Origin: Rheinheimera sp. UJ63
GTDB taxonomy: Bacteria; Pseudomonadota; Gammaproteobacteria; Enterobacterales; Alteromonadaceae
NCBI RefSeq assembly: GCF_021568285.1
Contig: NZ_JAKGTQ010000001.1
Coordinates: 310,001 to 374,000, forward strand
Direction: 5' to 3'
Length of the DNA stretch: 64,000 bases
Below, one piece after another: positions 45,996 to 57,231 of this stretch (the first letter of the stretch is position 1; every line of letters begins with the position of its first letter). Under the pieces are notes generated by a model, which saw only the letters and a list, made by a program, of their open reading frames with translations, searched no databases and was not told the DNA's origin. The translations under genes and the position numbers were made by a program.

Positions 45996-47351
45996 TTACA
46001 AACGAGAAATATCGTTGAGCAGCGCAATTCCCATTAACATTAGCAGGACTAAAGCACCGAAGCGAAAACCTATATCCTGCGCTCTCTGAGAGACAGGTTT
46101 ACCGCGTATTAGTTCCACCACAAGATACATTAAATGGCCTCCATCCAAAATAGGTAAGGGCAATAAATTGATTACGCCCAGATTAACACTGATCAATGCC
46201 ATAAAAGACAAAAACGCGATCAGGCCAGTACTGGCGGAGCTTCCAGCACCTTGTGCAATCGAAATGGGACCACTCAAATGTTTTACCGACACATCGCCGG
46301 TTAATAATTTGCCAACCATGGCAAAACTGAGCCGCGTTAGCTGCCAGGTTTGATTTAACCCTTCAGCCATCGCAGCAAACACCCCATAGCGTTGGGTATA
46401 ACGCAGGCCCTCAGGCCAAGGTGACACGGTAGGTACCACGCCCAACACCCCTAAACTAAAACCAGCGCTGTCTTGCGTTAACGCGGGCGTTGCGTCGAGT
46501 GTCAGTTGCTGATTATCCCGCAGCAGCAGAAAACGCAAAGTTTGCTCGGGTTGATTTTTTATCGCCTGCTCCACTTCGCTCCAGGCACTGATGGGCTGGC
46601 CATCAATAGCCAAAATGATATCGCCCGCTTGCAAACCCGCAGCGTCGGCAGCAGAGCCTGGGGAGATCATCGCCAAGGTAGTGGTGGCCTGAGGCAGCAA
46701 TAACGACAAACCTAAACTTTGGAAAACAGAATCGCGCTCAGGGTCAAATTGCCAATCGCGCGTGTCGAGCACAACTTCGCGCTGTCGAGCCGTTTCGGTG
46801 TGCTCTAAGGTTAAACGAATTTCAGAACGACCTAATTGTTCGACTAACAGTAAGTTAGCTGTGCGTACATCGCGTGAGGGTCGACCATTAACGGCCAGCA
46901 ATTGTTCATTTTGCTGCACCCCGGCTAGGGCCGCAATAGATTGCGGTTGGGCTTGCGCGATCACCGGTTTGACTTCCGGCACACCAATAAGATACATCAC
47001 CCACAGCAAGAAAATGGCAAAAATAAAGTTGGCTGCTGGGCCCGCGATCACAATAGAGATGCGCTGCCAAACCGTTTTATGATTAAAGGCGAGATCTTTA
47101 AATTGTGGCAAAACAGGATCGACTCGCTCATCGAGCATTTGCACATAGCCGCCAAGCGGAATAGCAGCGATAACAAATTCAGTACCTTGACGATCACGCC
47201 AACGCACTAAGCTTTTGCCAAAGCCAATAGAGAAACGCTTTACCAGCACGCCATTTTTACGTGCCAGCCAAAAATGACCAAATTCATGAACGGTGACTAA
47301 AATACCTAGCGCGACCACAAAACTCAGCGCATTCAACAAAAAAGCCGACAT
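45996..47351 (-). CDS. rseP: RIP zinc metalloprotease RseP
   Basis: Site-2 intramembrane protease that cleaves anti-sigma factor RseA and remnant signal peptides. 451 residues with the zinc motif HEFGH in the first helix (residues 22-26), two PDZ domains (about 115-310) and the second active-site motif NLLPLPILDGGHL. Shares one base with the dxr stop, so it is translationally coupled. Confidence 0.97.
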   Translation of the reverse strand: MSAFLLNALSFVVALGILVTVHEFGHFWLARKNGVLVKRFSIGFGKSLVRWRDRQGTEFVIAAIPLGGYVQMLDERVDPVLPQFKDLAFNHKTVWQRISIVIAGPAANFIFAIFLLWVMYLIGVPEVKPVIAQAQPQSIAALAGVQQNEQLLAVNGRPSRDVRTANLLLVEQLGRSEIRLTLEHTETARQREVVLDTRDWQFDPERDSVFQSLGLSLLLPQATTTLAMISPGSAADAAGLQAGDIILAIDGQPISAWSEVEQAIKNQPEQTLRFLLLRDNQQLTLDATPALTQDSAGFSLGVLGVVPTVSPWPEGLRYTQRYGVFAAMAEGLNQTWQLTRLSFAMVGKLLTGDVSVKHLSGPISIAQGAGSSASTGLIAFLSFMALISVNLGVINLLPLPILDGGHLMYLVVELIRGKPVSQRAQDIGFRFGALVLLMLMGIALLNDISRL

Positions 47352-48541
47352 TAACCCCTCTCCAACAACTGCCGAGCATAGGCTCGTGTTTCGGTATCGA
47401 GCGCCAATATATCATCCAGCGCGCGCGCTTGATAGGTTAGGAAGCGATTGAGGCATGAAGCATTAATCTGATGGATACCGTTAAAGCTTAATTTTCCGGC
47501 AAGAAAAGCCGCCACGGCCACCTCATTAGCCGCATTCAGTGCTGTTGTTGCCCCCTGACCTGCGGCGCAAGCATCCATCGCTAAATACAGGTTTGGATAG
47601 CGTGCTGCATCGGCTTGCTCAAAGGTAAATGACTGTAAGCTAAAGAAATCTAAGGGTGGAACAGGGCTACTGATCCGCGATGGGAATGCCAAAGCATGGG
47701 CAATCGGCGTGCGCATGTCAGGTTGGCCCAGCTGTGCCAGCACTGAACCGTCGGTATATTGCACCATCGAATGAATGATACTTTGCGGATGAATCACCAC
47801 TTGAATATCCGCGGCCAGACAATTAAACAGCCAGCGCGCCTCGATAAACTCTAAGCCTTTATTCATCATGGTCGCACTGTCGACTGAGATTTTTTGCCCC
47901 ATGCTCCAATTAGGATGGGCAACCGCCTCAGCCACCGTAATCTGCCCAAAAGTGTCTAACGGACGAGTTAGAAAAGGCCCACCACTACCCGTCAGTAACA
48001 AGCGAGAAATACCAAACTGCTGCAAAGTGGCTTGCTGGGTATTTTGCTGGAAAGCTAACGGCAGGCATTGAAAAATCGCATTATGTTCGCTGTCTATCGG
48101 CAATAAAGTGGCACCATGGGCGGCCACCTTTTGCATAAACAACTCACCGGTCATCACTAGGGCTTCTTTGTTGGCTAAAAGTACCGTTTTACCTTGCTCG
48201 ACGGCAGCCAAGGTTGGTAGTAAGCCCGCAGCACCGACAATCGCGGCCATGACGATATCAGCGTCTGGATGCCCGGCTAATGCCACTAAGCCAGCTTCGC
48301 CGCTTAAGACCTCAGTCGATAAGCCCGCTGCTTTTAACTGTGTCGCCAGCTCTGCAGCCGCAACGCTGTCTTGCATCGCAGCAAAACGCGGTCTCACCGC
48401 CAAACATTGTTGCAATAATTTATCGACACCGGTGGCAGCCGTTAATGCTAATACCTGGAATTGCTCGGGATGCTCAGCTAATACCGATAAGGTACTGCAA
48501 CCAATCGACCCTGTTGCCCCCAGAATAACCACTTGCTTCAT
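47351..48541 (-). CDS. dxr: 1-deoxy-D-xylulose-5-phosphate reductoisomerase
   Basis: Second step of the MEP isoprenoid pathway (DXP to MEP, NADPH). 396 residues: NADPH motif [13 protein letters not shown] at residues 6-18, ALVMTGELF and the metal site [15 protein letters not shown]. Overlaps cdsA by four bases and rseP by one. Confidence 0.97.
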   Translation of the reverse strand: MKQVVILGATGSIGCSTLSVLAEHPEQFQVLALTAATGVDKLLQQCLAVRPRFAAMQDSVAAAELATQLKAAGLSTEVLSGEAGLVALAGHPDADIVMAAIVGAAGLLPTLAAVEQGKTVLLANKEALVMTGELFMQKVAAHGATLLPIDSEHNAIFQCLPLAFQQNTQQATLQQFGISRLLLTGSGGPFLTRPLDTFGQITVAEAVAHPNWSMGQKISVDSATMMNKGLEFIEARWLFNCLAADIQVVIHPQSIIHSMVQYTDGSVLAQLGQPDMRTPIAHALAFPSRISSPVPPLDFFSLQSFTFEQADAARYPNLYLAMDACAAGQGATTALNAANEVAVAAFLAGKLSFNGIHQINASCLNRFLTYQARALDDILALDTETRAYARQLLERG

Positions 48542-49398
48542 AAAAACTGTTTACCTAAAAAGGCCAACATCAGTGCAAACACCGGTGCGGTCGCCGTTAA
48601 GCTATCAATGCGATCTAAGATACCACCGTGCCCGGGTAAGAAAGCCCCACTGTCTTTTTTGCCCGCTACACGCTTAAACATACTCTCGCTTAAATCACCG
48701 AATACCGATAACACGGTAAGTAACACGGCAGCCACATACCAGTACAGGCTGTGATCGGTTTTCTCCAGCCACGCTAACAGCGCAGTGACCATCAACAAGA
48801 CAAAAACTAAACCACCGAGCATGCCTTCCAGCGTTTTACCTGGGCTCACTTTGGGCAGTAATTTGGTGCGACCCAATGGCTTTCCGACCAAATAGCCACC
48901 AATATCCGCGGCCCACACTAAGCCAAGTAAACAACAAATTAGCCAAGCACCATAAAAGGGTGTTTCATCATAATGCATGCCGCGAATGAAAATTAAAGCC
49001 GCCCAAGCGGGTAACAGTGTGAACCAGCCCATCAGTGCGCGTCTAACGCCACTGGTGGCCCACAAGGTTTGACTGTTCGGAAAGGTTAACACTAAGACGA
49101 TAGCCAGCGTCCACCAGGCTGCGCCGAGCAATAACAAACTGAATAACAGTAGATTACTACTCAAGGGCTCGCTAAATGACACTAGGCTGTACCAGCACAG
49201 CATAATAAGCGCAGTTAAGATGACATAACTGGCTCTAATACGCCGAGCGGCTAAACCACAAAAGCCGCTCCATTCCCATGCGCCCAGTAAAAACGCCGCA
49301 GATAACACCGCGGCAAAGCCGACCAAAGGTAAATAAAAGACCGCGGCCAGCGCCAAAGGCGCAAGGATTAATGCGGTGATCACGCGTTGCTTAAACAA
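48538..49398 (-). CDS. cdsA: Phosphatidate cytidylyltransferase
   Basis: Makes CDP-diacylglycerol from phosphatidate and CTP in the inner membrane. 286 residues, about eight membrane helices, with the CDS signature [20 protein letters not shown] and ILDRIDSL near the C-terminus. Starts five bases after the uppS stop. Confidence 0.97.
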   Translation of the reverse strand: MFKQRVITALILAPLALAAVFYLPLVGFAAVLSAAFLLGAWEWSGFCGLAARRIRASYVILTALIMLCWYSLVSFSEPLSSNLLLFSLLLLGAAWWTLAIVLVLTFPNSQTLWATSGVRRALMGWFTLLPAWAALIFIRGMHYDETPFYGAWLICCLLGLVWAADIGGYLVGKPLGRTKLLPKVSPGKTLEGMLGGLVFVLLMVTALLAWLEKTDHSLYWYVAAVLLTVLSVFGDLSESMFKRVAGKKDSGAFLPGHGGILDRIDSLTATAPVFALMLAFLGKQFL

Positions 49399-49403
49399 TA
49401 TTA

Positions 49404-50168
49404 TTATCCTTTATTTTCAGCAGCAAGCTCTCGGATCTGGGCACCCGTACAACCAAAACGTCGCTCTCTGTTAATAAAGGTAGCTATCGCTTCAGAAAAT
49501 ACTTGTTGGTCAAAATCAGGCCAGAGGGTTTCAGTAAACCATAACTCAGCATAGGCAGCTTGCCATAATAAAAAATTGCTGATGCGTAAATCGCCACCGG
49601 TTCTAATTAGTAAATCCAACTCTGGCTGATCGGCCATTTGTATTTCGCGAGCCATTAACTGTTCGGTAATCTCAGCGGGGGTGAGTTTTCCCTGCTGTAC
49701 CTGTTCAGCCAGTTGCCGGCTTGCGGCAACGATATCCCAACGACCACCGTAATTTGCTGCGATATTCAGCGTCATTGCAGTATTAGCGGCGGTAAGAGCT
49801 TCTGCTTTTTTAATATTTTGTACCAGCTTATCGCTAAATGCAGATAAATCGCCAATAATTTTCAGGCGAATATTATTTTTATGCAGGGATTTGACTTCTT
49901 TTTGTAACACCAGCATAAAAAGTTGCATCAGCGTACTGACTTCTTCTTCAGGTCGCCGCCAGTTTTCACTGCTAAAAGCGAACAGCGTTAAAGAAGGAAT
50001 GCCTAATTCACGACAAAAACTGACACTACGGCGAACCGCTTCAACGCCTTTTTTATGCCCCCAAACGCGGGGCTTGCTCTGACGCTCTGCCCAGCGTCCG
50101 TTACCATCCATGATAATTGCCACATGCTGCGGCAACGCTTGTTGTTTAAGCTGTGAAACTGCAGTCAT
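49404..50168 (-). CDS. uppS: Undecaprenyl diphosphate synthase
   Basis: Cis-prenyltransferase making the C55 carrier for peptidoglycan and O-antigen. 254 residues; active-site motifs [10 protein letters not shown] near residue 20 and [19 protein letters not shown] near 200. A terminator separates it from frr, so uppS probably begins a transcription unit running to bamA and beyond. Confidence 0.97.
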   Translation of the reverse strand: MTAVSQLKQQALPQHVAIIMDGNGRWAERQSKPRVWGHKKGVEAVRRSVSFCRELGIPSLTLFAFSSENWRRPEEEVSTLMQLFMLVLQKEVKSLHKNNIRLKIIGDLSAFSDKLVQNIKKAEALTAANTAMTLNIAANYGGRWDIVAASRQLAEQVQQGKLTPAEITEQLMAREIQMADQPELDLLIRTGGDLRISNFLLWQAAYAELWFTETLWPDFDQQVFSEAIATFINRERRFGCTGAQIRELAAENKG

Positions 50169-50238
50169 CAGTTAACCTGTTATTGTTGTTCTTATGTGCC
50201 AACGCTGCCGTTGCACGCCACATTTTATTGGGTTAAAC

Positions 50239-50275
50239 AAAAAAGCGCCGCGAAGTTAGACTGACACGGCGCTTT
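50239..50275 (-). terminator. Intrinsic terminator between frr and uppS
   Basis: Stem AAAGCGCCG (50242-50250) with CGGCGCTTT (50267-50275), 16-base loop, T-run on the minus strand. It lies 48 bases after the frr stop. Confidence 0.82.
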
Positions 50276-50323
50276 CTTCATACTATTTCATACTAAAAAC
50301 AGCAACAAATGAAAGGTCTGAAA

Positions 50324-50881
50324 TCAGACTTCCATCAGTTCCTTTTCTTTTTCTGCTAACACTTCGTCCACTTTTTTCACGAACAGATCAGTGACTTTTT
50401 GGATCTCATCTGCCGCTCTACGCTCATCATCTTCACTGATTTCTTTATCTTTTAATAGCGATTTAAAATCAGAGTTAGCATCACGGCGGATATTACGGAT
50501 CGCCACTCGACCGGCTTCAGCTTCACCGCGTACCAGTTTAACTAAGTCACGACGGCGCTCTTCCGTTAATGCAGGTAACGGCACACGGATCACGGTGCCT
50601 GTAGACATTGGGTTTAAACCCAGGTTAGAGGCCATGATGGCTTTTTCTACCGCCGGTGTCAGGCTTTTGTCGAACACGGTAATGGCTAAGGTACGCGAGT
50701 CTTCAATAGACACGTTTGCCAGCTGACGTAACGGCGTATCTGCACCGTAATAAGAAACCTGAATGCCGTCTAGCAGACCTGGATGCGCACGGCCTGTACG
50801 CACTTTACTTAGTTGAGTTTTCAGAGCATCAACGCTTTTATCCATCCGGACTTGAGCATCAGCAATAATGTCGTTAATCAC
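50324..50881 (-). CDS. frr: Ribosome recycling factor
   Basis: Splits post-termination ribosomes with EF-G. 185 residues, the standard length, with [20 protein letters not shown] and [18 protein letters not shown], both diagnostic. Follows pyrH by 48 bases on the same strand. Confidence 0.97.
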   Translation of the reverse strand: MINDIIADAQVRMDKSVDALKTQLSKVRTGRAHPGLLDGIQVSYYGADTPLRQLANVSIEDSRTLAITVFDKSLTPAVEKAIMASNLGLNPMSTGTVIRVPLPALTEERRRDLVKLVRGEAEAGRVAIRNIRRDANSDFKSLLKDKEISEDDERRAADEIQKVTDLFVKKVDEVLAEKEKELMEV

Positions 50882-50929
50882 GATCGTTATCCTTTTTTTA
50901 TTTATGCAGCAGTAACGCAGTCGTTTAGT

Positions 50930-51670
50930 TTACTGTAAATTTTCCGCGTGGTCGATGATTGTGCCTTCATCGTCACCCATAATCACGCGTTTAAGTGCTC
51001 CGGGCTTGTTCATATTGAACACACGAATTTGTAAGTTGTGATCGCGCGCCAAGGTAAAAGCGGCTAAATCCATCACTTTTAATTCTTTGTCGAGAATTTC
51101 ATTATAGGTTAATTTGCTATACAAGGTAGCAGCCGGATCTTTTACTGGGTCAGCTGAATACACCCCGTCGACTTTCGTGGCCTTTAATACGGCATCGGCT
51201 TCAATTTCAATACCGCGTAAACAGGCCGCAGAATCAGTGGTAAAAAATGGGTTACCCGTACCGGCCGAGAAAATCACCACACGGCCTGATTTTAATAAGC
51301 TAATGGCTTCTGCCCAGCTGTAGTTATCACACACCCCGTTTAACGGAATCGCACTCATCATGCGAGCGTTAACATAAGCACGGTGTAAAGCATCACGCAT
51401 GGCTAAGCCATTCATTACCGTGGCTAACATCCCCATGTGATCGCCGACCACCCGGTTCATCCCCGCTTTAGCCAAGCCTTCGCCACGGAAGATATTTCCG
51501 CCACCAATCACAATACCGACTTGTACACCGAGTTCAACGAGCTCTTTAATTTCTTGCGCCATGCGATCGAGCACTTTGGGATCAATACCAAAGCCTTCGT
51601 CTCCCATTAAGGCTTCACCGCTCAGTTTTAAAAGGATGCGACGATAGGTTGGTTTCGGATTAATGCTCAT
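50930..51670 (-). CDS. pyrH: Uridylate kinase
   Basis: Phosphorylates UMP to UDP; hexameric and allosterically controlled by GTP and UTP in relatives. 246 residues: [18 protein letters not shown] at the N-terminus, [16 protein letters not shown] and [20 protein letters not shown]. It is separated from tsf by a terminator, so it may have its own promoter. Confidence 0.97.
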   Translation of the reverse strand: MSINPKPTYRRILLKLSGEALMGDEGFGIDPKVLDRMAQEIKELVELGVQVGIVIGGGNIFRGEGLAKAGMNRVVGDHMGMLATVMNGLAMRDALHRAYVNARMMSAIPLNGVCDNYSWAEAISLLKSGRVVIFSAGTGNPFFTTDSAACLRGIEIEADAVLKATKVDGVYSADPVKDPAATLYSKLTYNEILDKELKVMDLAAFTLARDHNLQIRVFNMNKPGALKRVIMGDDEGTIIDHAENLQ

Positions 51671-51703
51671 AATTTCCCCATTATGCTATTAGAATTAGTC
51701 AGG

Positions 51704-51733
51704 CAAAAAAAAACCGCGACTCAGGTCGCGGTT
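51704..51733 (-). terminator. Intrinsic terminator after tsf
   Basis: Stem AACCGCGAC/GTCGCGGTT around 51712-51733 with a four-base loop; on the minus strand it is followed by nine T. It lies 37 bases after the tsf stop. Confidence 0.9.
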
Positions 51734-51769
51734 ATTTTAGCTGTTTTCAGCAAATTGCTAAAGCGCAAA

Positions 51770-52642
51770 TTACTTTTTAGCAGCAGCAATCTGTGCTGCA
51801 ACTTCAGCTGCGAAGTCTTCTTCTTTCTTCTCAATACCTTCGCCTACTTCTAAGCGAATGAAAGAGATAGCCTTAGCACCGTTTTGCTTTAAGAATTCGC
51901 CAGTAGAGATTGACGGATCTTTAACGAACGGCTGACCGGTTAAACTCACTTCGCCAGTGAATTTAGCCATACGGCCGGCAACCATCTTCTCAGCGATTTC
52001 TTGTGGCTTACCAGAGTTAACCGCGATATCGATTTGAATTTGACGCTCACGCTCAACTTCTTCAGCTGAAACGTCTTCCGGGTTAACATAACCTGGGTTG
52101 TTGGCAGCAACATGCATTGCCACGTCTTTAGCGATATCTTCGTTACCGCCTTCTAATACGGCTAATACACCAATACGACCAGAGTGGATGTATTGACCGA
52201 TTACCGCGCCTTCAACTACGGCTACGCGACGTACGTTCATGTTTTCACCGATTTTAGCAACCAGTGTAGCACGCGTATCATCAACAGAAGCACCGTTTAA
52301 GTCAGCCGCTAATAATGCTTCAACTGTGTACAGTTTTTGTGCTTGCGCTAAATCAGCAACGCTGTTTGCGAACGCTAAGAAGCTGGCATCACGTGCCACG
52401 AAATCAGTTTCACAGTTAAACTCGATAGCAATACCTACGCCGTTAGCTACGCGCGTAACAATTACACCTTCAGCAGCAATACGGCCGGCTTTTTTCGCAG
52501 CTTTCGCTAAACCACTTTTACGCATCGCGTCGATCGCGGCTTCGATGTCACCACCGGTTTCTTCTAAAGCTTTTTTACAATCCATCATGCCAGCGCCAGT
52601 GCGCTCGCGCAGTTCTTTTACTAAAGCGGCAGTTACAGCCAT
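51770..52642 (-). CDS. tsf: Elongation factor Ts
   Basis: Nucleotide exchange factor for EF-Tu. 290 residues from the ATG at 52642: UBA-like N-terminus [20 protein letters not shown], then core and dimerisation domains. The frame extends ten codons upstream, but GAGG eight bases before the ATG at 52642 and the family N-terminus [13 protein letters not shown] fix the start. Confidence 0.97.
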   Translation of the reverse strand: MAVTAALVKELRERTGAGMMDCKKALEETGGDIEAAIDAMRKSGLAKAAKKAGRIAAEGVIVTRVANGVGIAIEFNCETDFVARDASFLAFANSVADLAQAQKLYTVEALLAADLNGASVDDTRATLVAKIGENMNVRRVAVVEGAVIGQYIHSGRIGVLAVLEGGNEDIAKDVAMHVAANNPGYVNPEDVSAEEVERERQIQIDIAVNSGKPQEIAEKMVAGRMAKFTGEVSLTGQPFVKDPSISTGEFLKQNGAKAISFIRLEVGEGIEKKEEDFAAEVAAQIAAAKK

Positions 52643-52671
52643 AAAAGCATCCTCGTAATTTAGTTCAGACA

Positions 52672-52694
52672 AACAGGGGCAAAATGCCCCTGTT
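52672..52694 (-). other. rpsB-tsf intercistronic hairpin
   Basis: Perfect 9-bp stem AACAGGGGC/GCCCCTGTT (52672-52680 with 52686-52694), five-base loop, with only three T after it on the minus strand. It may act as a partial terminator lowering tsf relative to rpsB, or as an RNA stabiliser. Confidence 0.6.
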
Positions 52695-52750
52695 GCAAAG
52701 TGATTCTGTCAAAGGGCTCGCGGTATTACAGCCAACCCAAATCAGAAAAA

Positions 52751-53479
52751 TTATTCTGCTTCAACGAAGGCTTCAGCTTCAGCTTGCACTTCGATGTTTT
52801 TGTCACGACCTTCCTGAATCGCCTGGCTAACAGCGCCCAGATATAACTGGATTGCGCGGATAGCATCGTCGTTACCAGGGATTACGTAATCAACACCTTT
52901 AGGATCTGAGTTAGTATCTACAATAGCTACTACCGGGATACCTAGGTTATTGGCTTCTTTGATCGCGATATGTTCGTGGTCAGCGTCGATAACGAACAGC
53001 ACGTCTGGCAAGCCGCCCATATCTTTAATACCGCCTAAGCTCTTTTCCAGCTTGTCCATTTCACGAGTACGGTCTAAAGCTTCTTTTTTAGTCAGCTTGT
53101 CGAAAGTACCGTCTTGGCTTTGCGATTCAAGATCTTTCAGACGCTTGATAGACTGACGCACTGTTTTCCAGTTGGTTAACATACCACCTAACCAACGGTG
53201 GTTTACGTAGAACTGGTCAACATTTGCTGCAGATTCTTTGATTGCTTCTGAGGCTGCGCGCTTAGTACCTACGAATAAGATTTTGCCTTTTTTCGCAGAA
53301 ACTTGCTGGATGAACGCCAAAGCGTCATTCATCATCGGAACAGTTTGTTCTAAGTTGATGATATGAACACGGTTACGAGCACCGAAAATGAATGGCTTCA
53401 TTTTTGGGTTCCAGTAACGAGTTTGGTGACCGAAGTGAACGCCCGCCTGGAGCATGTCGCGCATAGAAACTTTTGCCAT
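52751..53479 (-). CDS. rpsB: Ribosomal protein S2
   Basis: Small-subunit protein needed for S1 binding. 242 residues with [20 protein letters not shown] at the start and [18 protein letters not shown] (S2 signature). First gene of the minus-strand cluster, behind a long structured leader and a strong promoter; S2 autoregulation through such a leader is known in E. coli. Confidence 0.98.
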   Translation of the reverse strand: MAKVSMRDMLQAGVHFGHQTRYWNPKMKPFIFGARNRVHIINLEQTVPMMNDALAFIQQVSAKKGKILFVGTKRAASEAIKESAANVDQFYVNHRWLGGMLTNWKTVRQSIKRLKDLESQSQDGTFDKLTKKEALDRTREMDKLEKSLGGIKDMGGLPDVLFVIDADHEHIAIKEANNLGIPVVAIVDTNSDPKGVDYVIPGNDDAIRAIQLYLGAVSQAIQEGRDKNIEVQAEAEAFVEAE

Positions 53480-53510
53480 GATATTAATTCCTGTTAAGGG
53501 GTTAGGCCTC

Positions 53511-53571
53511 CATGCATCCCATATGCCGACTCAGCTTTCGCTAAGCACCCCGGAATATGTGTCGATGCATG
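53511..53571 (-). promoter_or_regulatory. Structured rpsB leader RNA, candidate S2 autoregulatory element
   Basis: Within the untranslated leader an 8-bp outer stem (53511-53518 with 53564-53571, CATGCATC/GATGCATG) encloses a 5-bp stem (53520-53524 with 53555-53559) and a hairpin that reads CUUAGC-GAAA-GCUGAG in RNA, closed by a GNRA tetraloop. It ends about 32 bases before the rpsB start codon. Conserved rpsB leaders that respond to S2 are known in gammaproteobacteria; equivalence is inferred. Confidence 0.65.
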
Positions 53572-53704
53572 TGTGTTATTTAATTAAGGTTAGTGCAATC
53601 TGCTTAAGCACTGAACTGTCTAACTTATTGCCAGAAATTCTGTAAAGCTACAGCACACGAGCCTTAAGTTAGGGTACAATGCAATTTGCTAAATTGCGGC
53701 GCGC

Positions 53705-53733
53705 TTTATACCATAGGCAGCTTGCAAACACAA
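53705..53733 (-). promoter_or_regulatory. Sigma-70 promoter of rpsB
   Basis: Minus strand: TTGTGT (53733-53728), 17-base spacer, TATAAA (53710-53705), then GCGCGCC, a GC-rich discriminator as in ribosomal promoters under stringent control. The leader would be about 220 bases. The rest of 53572-53790 also has to hold the map promoter, for which I see no strong boxes. Confidence 0.7.
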
Positions 53734-53790
53734 TGAAATGTGTAAATTAACAGCATTATCCTTTCAACAGATGTATCAGAGAGAGCAGGC

Positions 53791-54579
53791 ATGACAGCAC
53801 CTATTAAAACCCCAGCAGAAATCGAAAAAATGCGCATTGCAGGCCGACTTGCTGCCGAAGTGCTGGAGATGATTGAGCCGCATGTTGTCGCGGGTATTAC
53901 TACTGATGAACTGAACACAATTTGTCATAATTATATTGTGAATGAACAACAGGCCATTCCTGCCCCACTGAATTATCACGGTTTTCCTAAGTCAATTTGC
54001 ACCTCGGTCAATCAGGTGATTTGTCACGGCATTCCTAACGATAAAGCGTTAAAAGAAGGCGATATCATTAATATCGATATTACCGTGATTAAAGATGGTT
54101 ATCACGGTGACACCTCTAAAATGTTCGTTATTGGCAAGCCAAGCATCATGGCTGAGCGCCTGATTAAAGTGACACAAGAGGCCATGTACTTAGGTATTAA
54201 AAAAGTGAAAGATGGCGTGCGCTTGGGTGATATTGGCCATGCTATTCAACAACATGCCGAAAAATTCAGTTACAGCATTGTCAGAGAATACTGTGGCCAT
54301 GGTATTGGCGCCGTGTTCCATGAAGATCCGCAAGTCTTGCATTACGGTCGCCCAGGCACAGGTGAAGTATTAAAAAGTGGCATGTGCTTGACCATTGAAC
54401 CCATGGTCAACGCCGGTGGCCGCCACAGTAAATTGCTGGCCGATGGCTGGACGGTAGTGACCAAAGATCGCAGTTTATCGGCACAGTTTGAACACACGAT
54501 TTTAGTGACCGACACCGGCTGTGAAATCCTGACCCTGCGTAAAGATGAAACCTTTGAACGGATCGTCACCGCGGAATAA
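53791..54579 (+). CDS. map: Type I methionine aminopeptidase
   Basis: Removes the initiator methionine. 262 residues with the pita-bread fold metal ligands: INIDITVIKDGYHGDTSKMF (two Asp), EYCGHGIGAVFHEDPQV (His), TIEPM and the final Glu near FEHTILVT. Divergent from rpsB, followed after 20 bases by glnD; rpsB/map divergence is common in gammaproteobacteria. Confidence 0.97.
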   Translation: MTAPIKTPAEIEKMRIAGRLAAEVLEMIEPHVVAGITTDELNTICHNYIVNEQQAIPAPLNYHGFPKSICTSVNQVICHGIPNDKALKEGDIINIDITVIKDGYHGDTSKMFVIGKPSIMAERLIKVTQEAMYLGIKKVKDGVRLGDIGHAIQQHAEKFSYSIVREYCGHGIGAVFHEDPQVLHYGRPGTGEVLKSGMCLTIEPMVNAGGRHSKLLADGWTVVTKDRSLSAQFEHTILVTDTGCEILTLRKDETFERIVTAE

Positions 54580-54599
54580 CCGCCTAACAGGAGAGTAAT

Positions 54600-57224
54600 G
54601 TGACCCAGGCTCTTAGTTTTAACCGCGCGCTGCCCGAACACTATTCACTAGACGCTTACAAAAAGCACTTTGCAGAATTTCAAGAGTTTCAGGCACGGGC
54701 TTTTCATAGTCAGCCCATTAATATCCTGGTAAAAAGCCGTGCGAGTTTTATTGATGAAGTATTACTTGAGCTCTGGCAACATTGCGGGCTGGCTAAAGAT
54801 AAAGCCATCAGTTTAATCGCCGTGGGGGGTTATGGTCGCGGTGAGTTACACCCCTACTCTGATGTTGACTTATTATTACTGGTTGATAAACGCCCCGACA
54901 GCAATCAACAAGAGGCTATCGCCCGTTTTATTACCATGCTGTGGGATTTACGCTTAGAAGTCGGCCACAGTGTCCGTACCTACAAAGAAACCTTAAGCCT
55001 GGGTAAAGACGATATTACCATCGCCACCAATCTTTTGGAGATGCGCTTACTCACCGGCAATAAAACCCTGTTTCAAGAATTACAAACCGCGGTCAATGCC
55101 GATAGTTTTTGGACCAGCCAAGCGTTTTTTCAGGCTAAACGCCATGAGCAACAACAGCGCCATGCACAGTATCACGGCACGGCATACAACCTTGAACCGA
55201 ATTTAAAAGCCAACCCGGGTGGTTTGCGTGATATTCAAACCATCGGTTGGGTAGCCAAACGCCATTTTAATACCCGCACGATGCGCGAGTTAGTGGCTTA
55301 TCAATATCTTACTGAAGATGAATACCAAGAGCTGATCGAATGTGAAGCCTATTTATGGCAGATGCGCTTCTCTTTGCATTTAGAAGCGGGCCGTAACGAA
55401 AACCGAATTTTGTTCGACTATCAACCCGCCGCGGCTGAGCGCTTAGGTTTTGGCTCGGATGGTAAAGCCTCAGTAGAACGAATGATGAAGCGGTTTTTTC
55501 GGACAGTTCAACGCGTCAGTGAATTGAACGAAATGTTGTTGCAACACTTTGAAGGCAGCATTCTTAATTCGCAACAAAAACTCAAAGTCAGTCAGTTAGA
55601 TGATTATTTTGAGTTGCAAGGCCATTTAATTAAAGCGCGCGACAGCGCGGTGTTTGCCCGACGCGATAATTTATTGCGGCTGTTCTGGCATATCGCCAAT
55701 AACTCCAATATTACTGGCGTGCACTCGACCACTATTCGCTTAATTCGCCAAGTCCGGCGGCGCTTAATGGGTGACTTACAAGATTATGAAGCCTGTCGCC
55801 AACTGTTTCTGACCCTACTGCGCCACCCGCGTGGTATGGATTTAGCGGTGACCTTGATGCACCGTTATGGCATTTTAGCGGCCTATTTACCGCAGTGGCG
55901 CAATATCGAAGGCCAAATGCAATTTGATTTGTTTCACGCCTATACCGTAGACGAGCATACCCACCGCTTATTAAAGAATTTGTACAAATACAGCCTTGCT
56001 GAACATGAAAGTGAGTTTCCACTGTGCACGGCTATTGTCAAAAAAATGGAAAAGCCAGAGCTGTTATACCTTGCCGGCATTTTCCATGATATTGCCAAAG
56101 GCCGTGGCGGTGATCATTCTGAATTAGGCGGTATGGATGCACGCGAATTTGCCAAGTTGCACAAACTGAGTGAATTCGACAGTAAGCTAATTGCTTGGTT
56201 AGTGGAAAACCACTTGCTGATGTCGGTAACCGCACAGCGCCGCGATATTCACGACCCTGAAGTTGTGGCCGAATTTGCCGCCAAGGTGCGCGATGAAACG
56301 CGTTTAAACTATTTATATTGTTTAACGCTGGCCGATATTCGCGCCACCAATGATACCTTGTGGAATGATTGGAAAGGCTCACTGCTGCGTGAATTGTTTT
56401 TAGCCACACAAAAAGCATTTCGTCGTGGTTTAGAAAAACCGATGGATTTACGCGATCTGATCCGGGAAAACCAAAGCGAAGCCCTGCCCATGCTATTACG
56501 GCAAACCTTTATTGAAAGTGAAGTGTTGCAGTTATGGAGTCGCATCAAAGCGGATTACTTTGCACGCTACAGCCCAAAACAAATTGTCTGGCATACCGAA
56601 CACATTTTAAAGCATAAAACACCGAATGAACCTTTAGTACTGGTCAGTAAAGCACCGATCAAAGGCGGCACCCAAGTGTTTGTTTACACAAAAGATCAAG
56701 CCGGTCTATTTGCAAAAATGGTCGCCGCGCTAGACAGTAAAAAGGTGAATATTTTCGACGCACAAATCATGACCAACAAAGACGGTTATGCGATGGATAC
56801 TTTTGTGATTTTAGAGCAAAACGGTGAAACCGTGAACTCCCCTTCGCGCCAGCAAAGTATCAAGAAAGCACTAGAGCAATATATTCTTGGCAAGCCTGAT
56901 TTGTCGCGACAAAAACCAAAACTCTCCCGGCAAATGCGCCAATTTACCGTGCCACCGAAGGTGGTATTTTTACCAGGCAACACCCGCCACCGTACCATGC
57001 TAGAAATTGCCGCATTGGATACGCCGGGTTTATTGTCTGATCTAGGCCAAGTGTTTCAACAATGCGGTGTGAATATTCACGCGGCAAAAATCACCACCAT
57101 CGGCGAGCGCGCCGAAGACTTTTTCTTAATTTCTAACGCAGAGGATGACGCGCTGACAACTGAGCAACAAAGCCAGTTAAGACGGGTGTTAATCTCGCAA
57201 CTCTCGCAGCAAACAGAAGGCTAA
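54600..57224 (+). CDS. glnD: Bifunctional uridylyltransferase/uridylyl-removing enzyme
   Basis: Glutamine sensor that modifies PII proteins. 874 residues from GTG with GGAGAG upstream. Domains in order: nucleotidyltransferase with GGYGRGELHPYSDVDLL (about residue 77), PII-uridylyltransferase helical region, HD hydrolase (FHDIAKGRGGDHSELGG), then two C-terminal ACT domains (about 690 and 800). All parts are intact. Map-glnD-dapD order is conserved. Confidence 0.97.
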   Translation: MTQALSFNRALPEHYSLDAYKKHFAEFQEFQARAFHSQPINILVKSRASFIDEVLLELWQHCGLAKDKAISLIAVGGYGRGELHPYSDVDLLLLVDKRPDSNQQEAIARFITMLWDLRLEVGHSVRTYKETLSLGKDDITIATNLLEMRLLTGNKTLFQELQTAVNADSFWTSQAFFQAKRHEQQQRHAQYHGTAYNLEPNLKANPGGLRDIQTIGWVAKRHFNTRTMRELVAYQYLTEDEYQELIECEAYLWQMRFSLHLEAGRNENRILFDYQPAAAERLGFGSDGKASVERMMKRFFRTVQRVSELNEMLLQHFEGSILNSQQKLKVSQLDDYFELQGHLIKARDSAVFARRDNLLRLFWHIANNSNITGVHSTTIRLIRQVRRRLMGDLQDYEACRQLFLTLLRHPRGMDLAVTLMHRYGILAAYLPQWRNIEGQMQFDLFHAYTVDEHTHRLLKNLYKYSLAEHESEFPLCTAIVKKMEKPELLYLAGIFHDIAKGRGGDHSELGGMDAREFAKLHKLSEFDSKLIAWLVENHLLMSVTAQRRDIHDPEVVAEFAAKVRDETRLNYLYCLTLADIRATNDTLWNDWKGSLLRELFLATQKAFRRGLEKPMDLRDLIRENQSEALPMLLRQTFIESEVLQLWSRIKADYFARYSPKQIVWHTEHILKHKTPNEPLVLVSKAPIKGGTQVFVYTKDQAGLFAKMVAALDSKKVNIFDAQIMTNKDGYAMDTFVILEQNGETVNSPSRQQSIKKALEQYILGKPDLSRQKPKLSRQMRQFTVPPKVVFLPGNTRHRTMLEIAALDTPGLLSDLGQVFQQCGVNIHAAKITTIGERAEDFFLISNAEDDALTTEQQSQLRRVLISQLSQQTEG

Positions 57225-57231
57225 ATGACGA

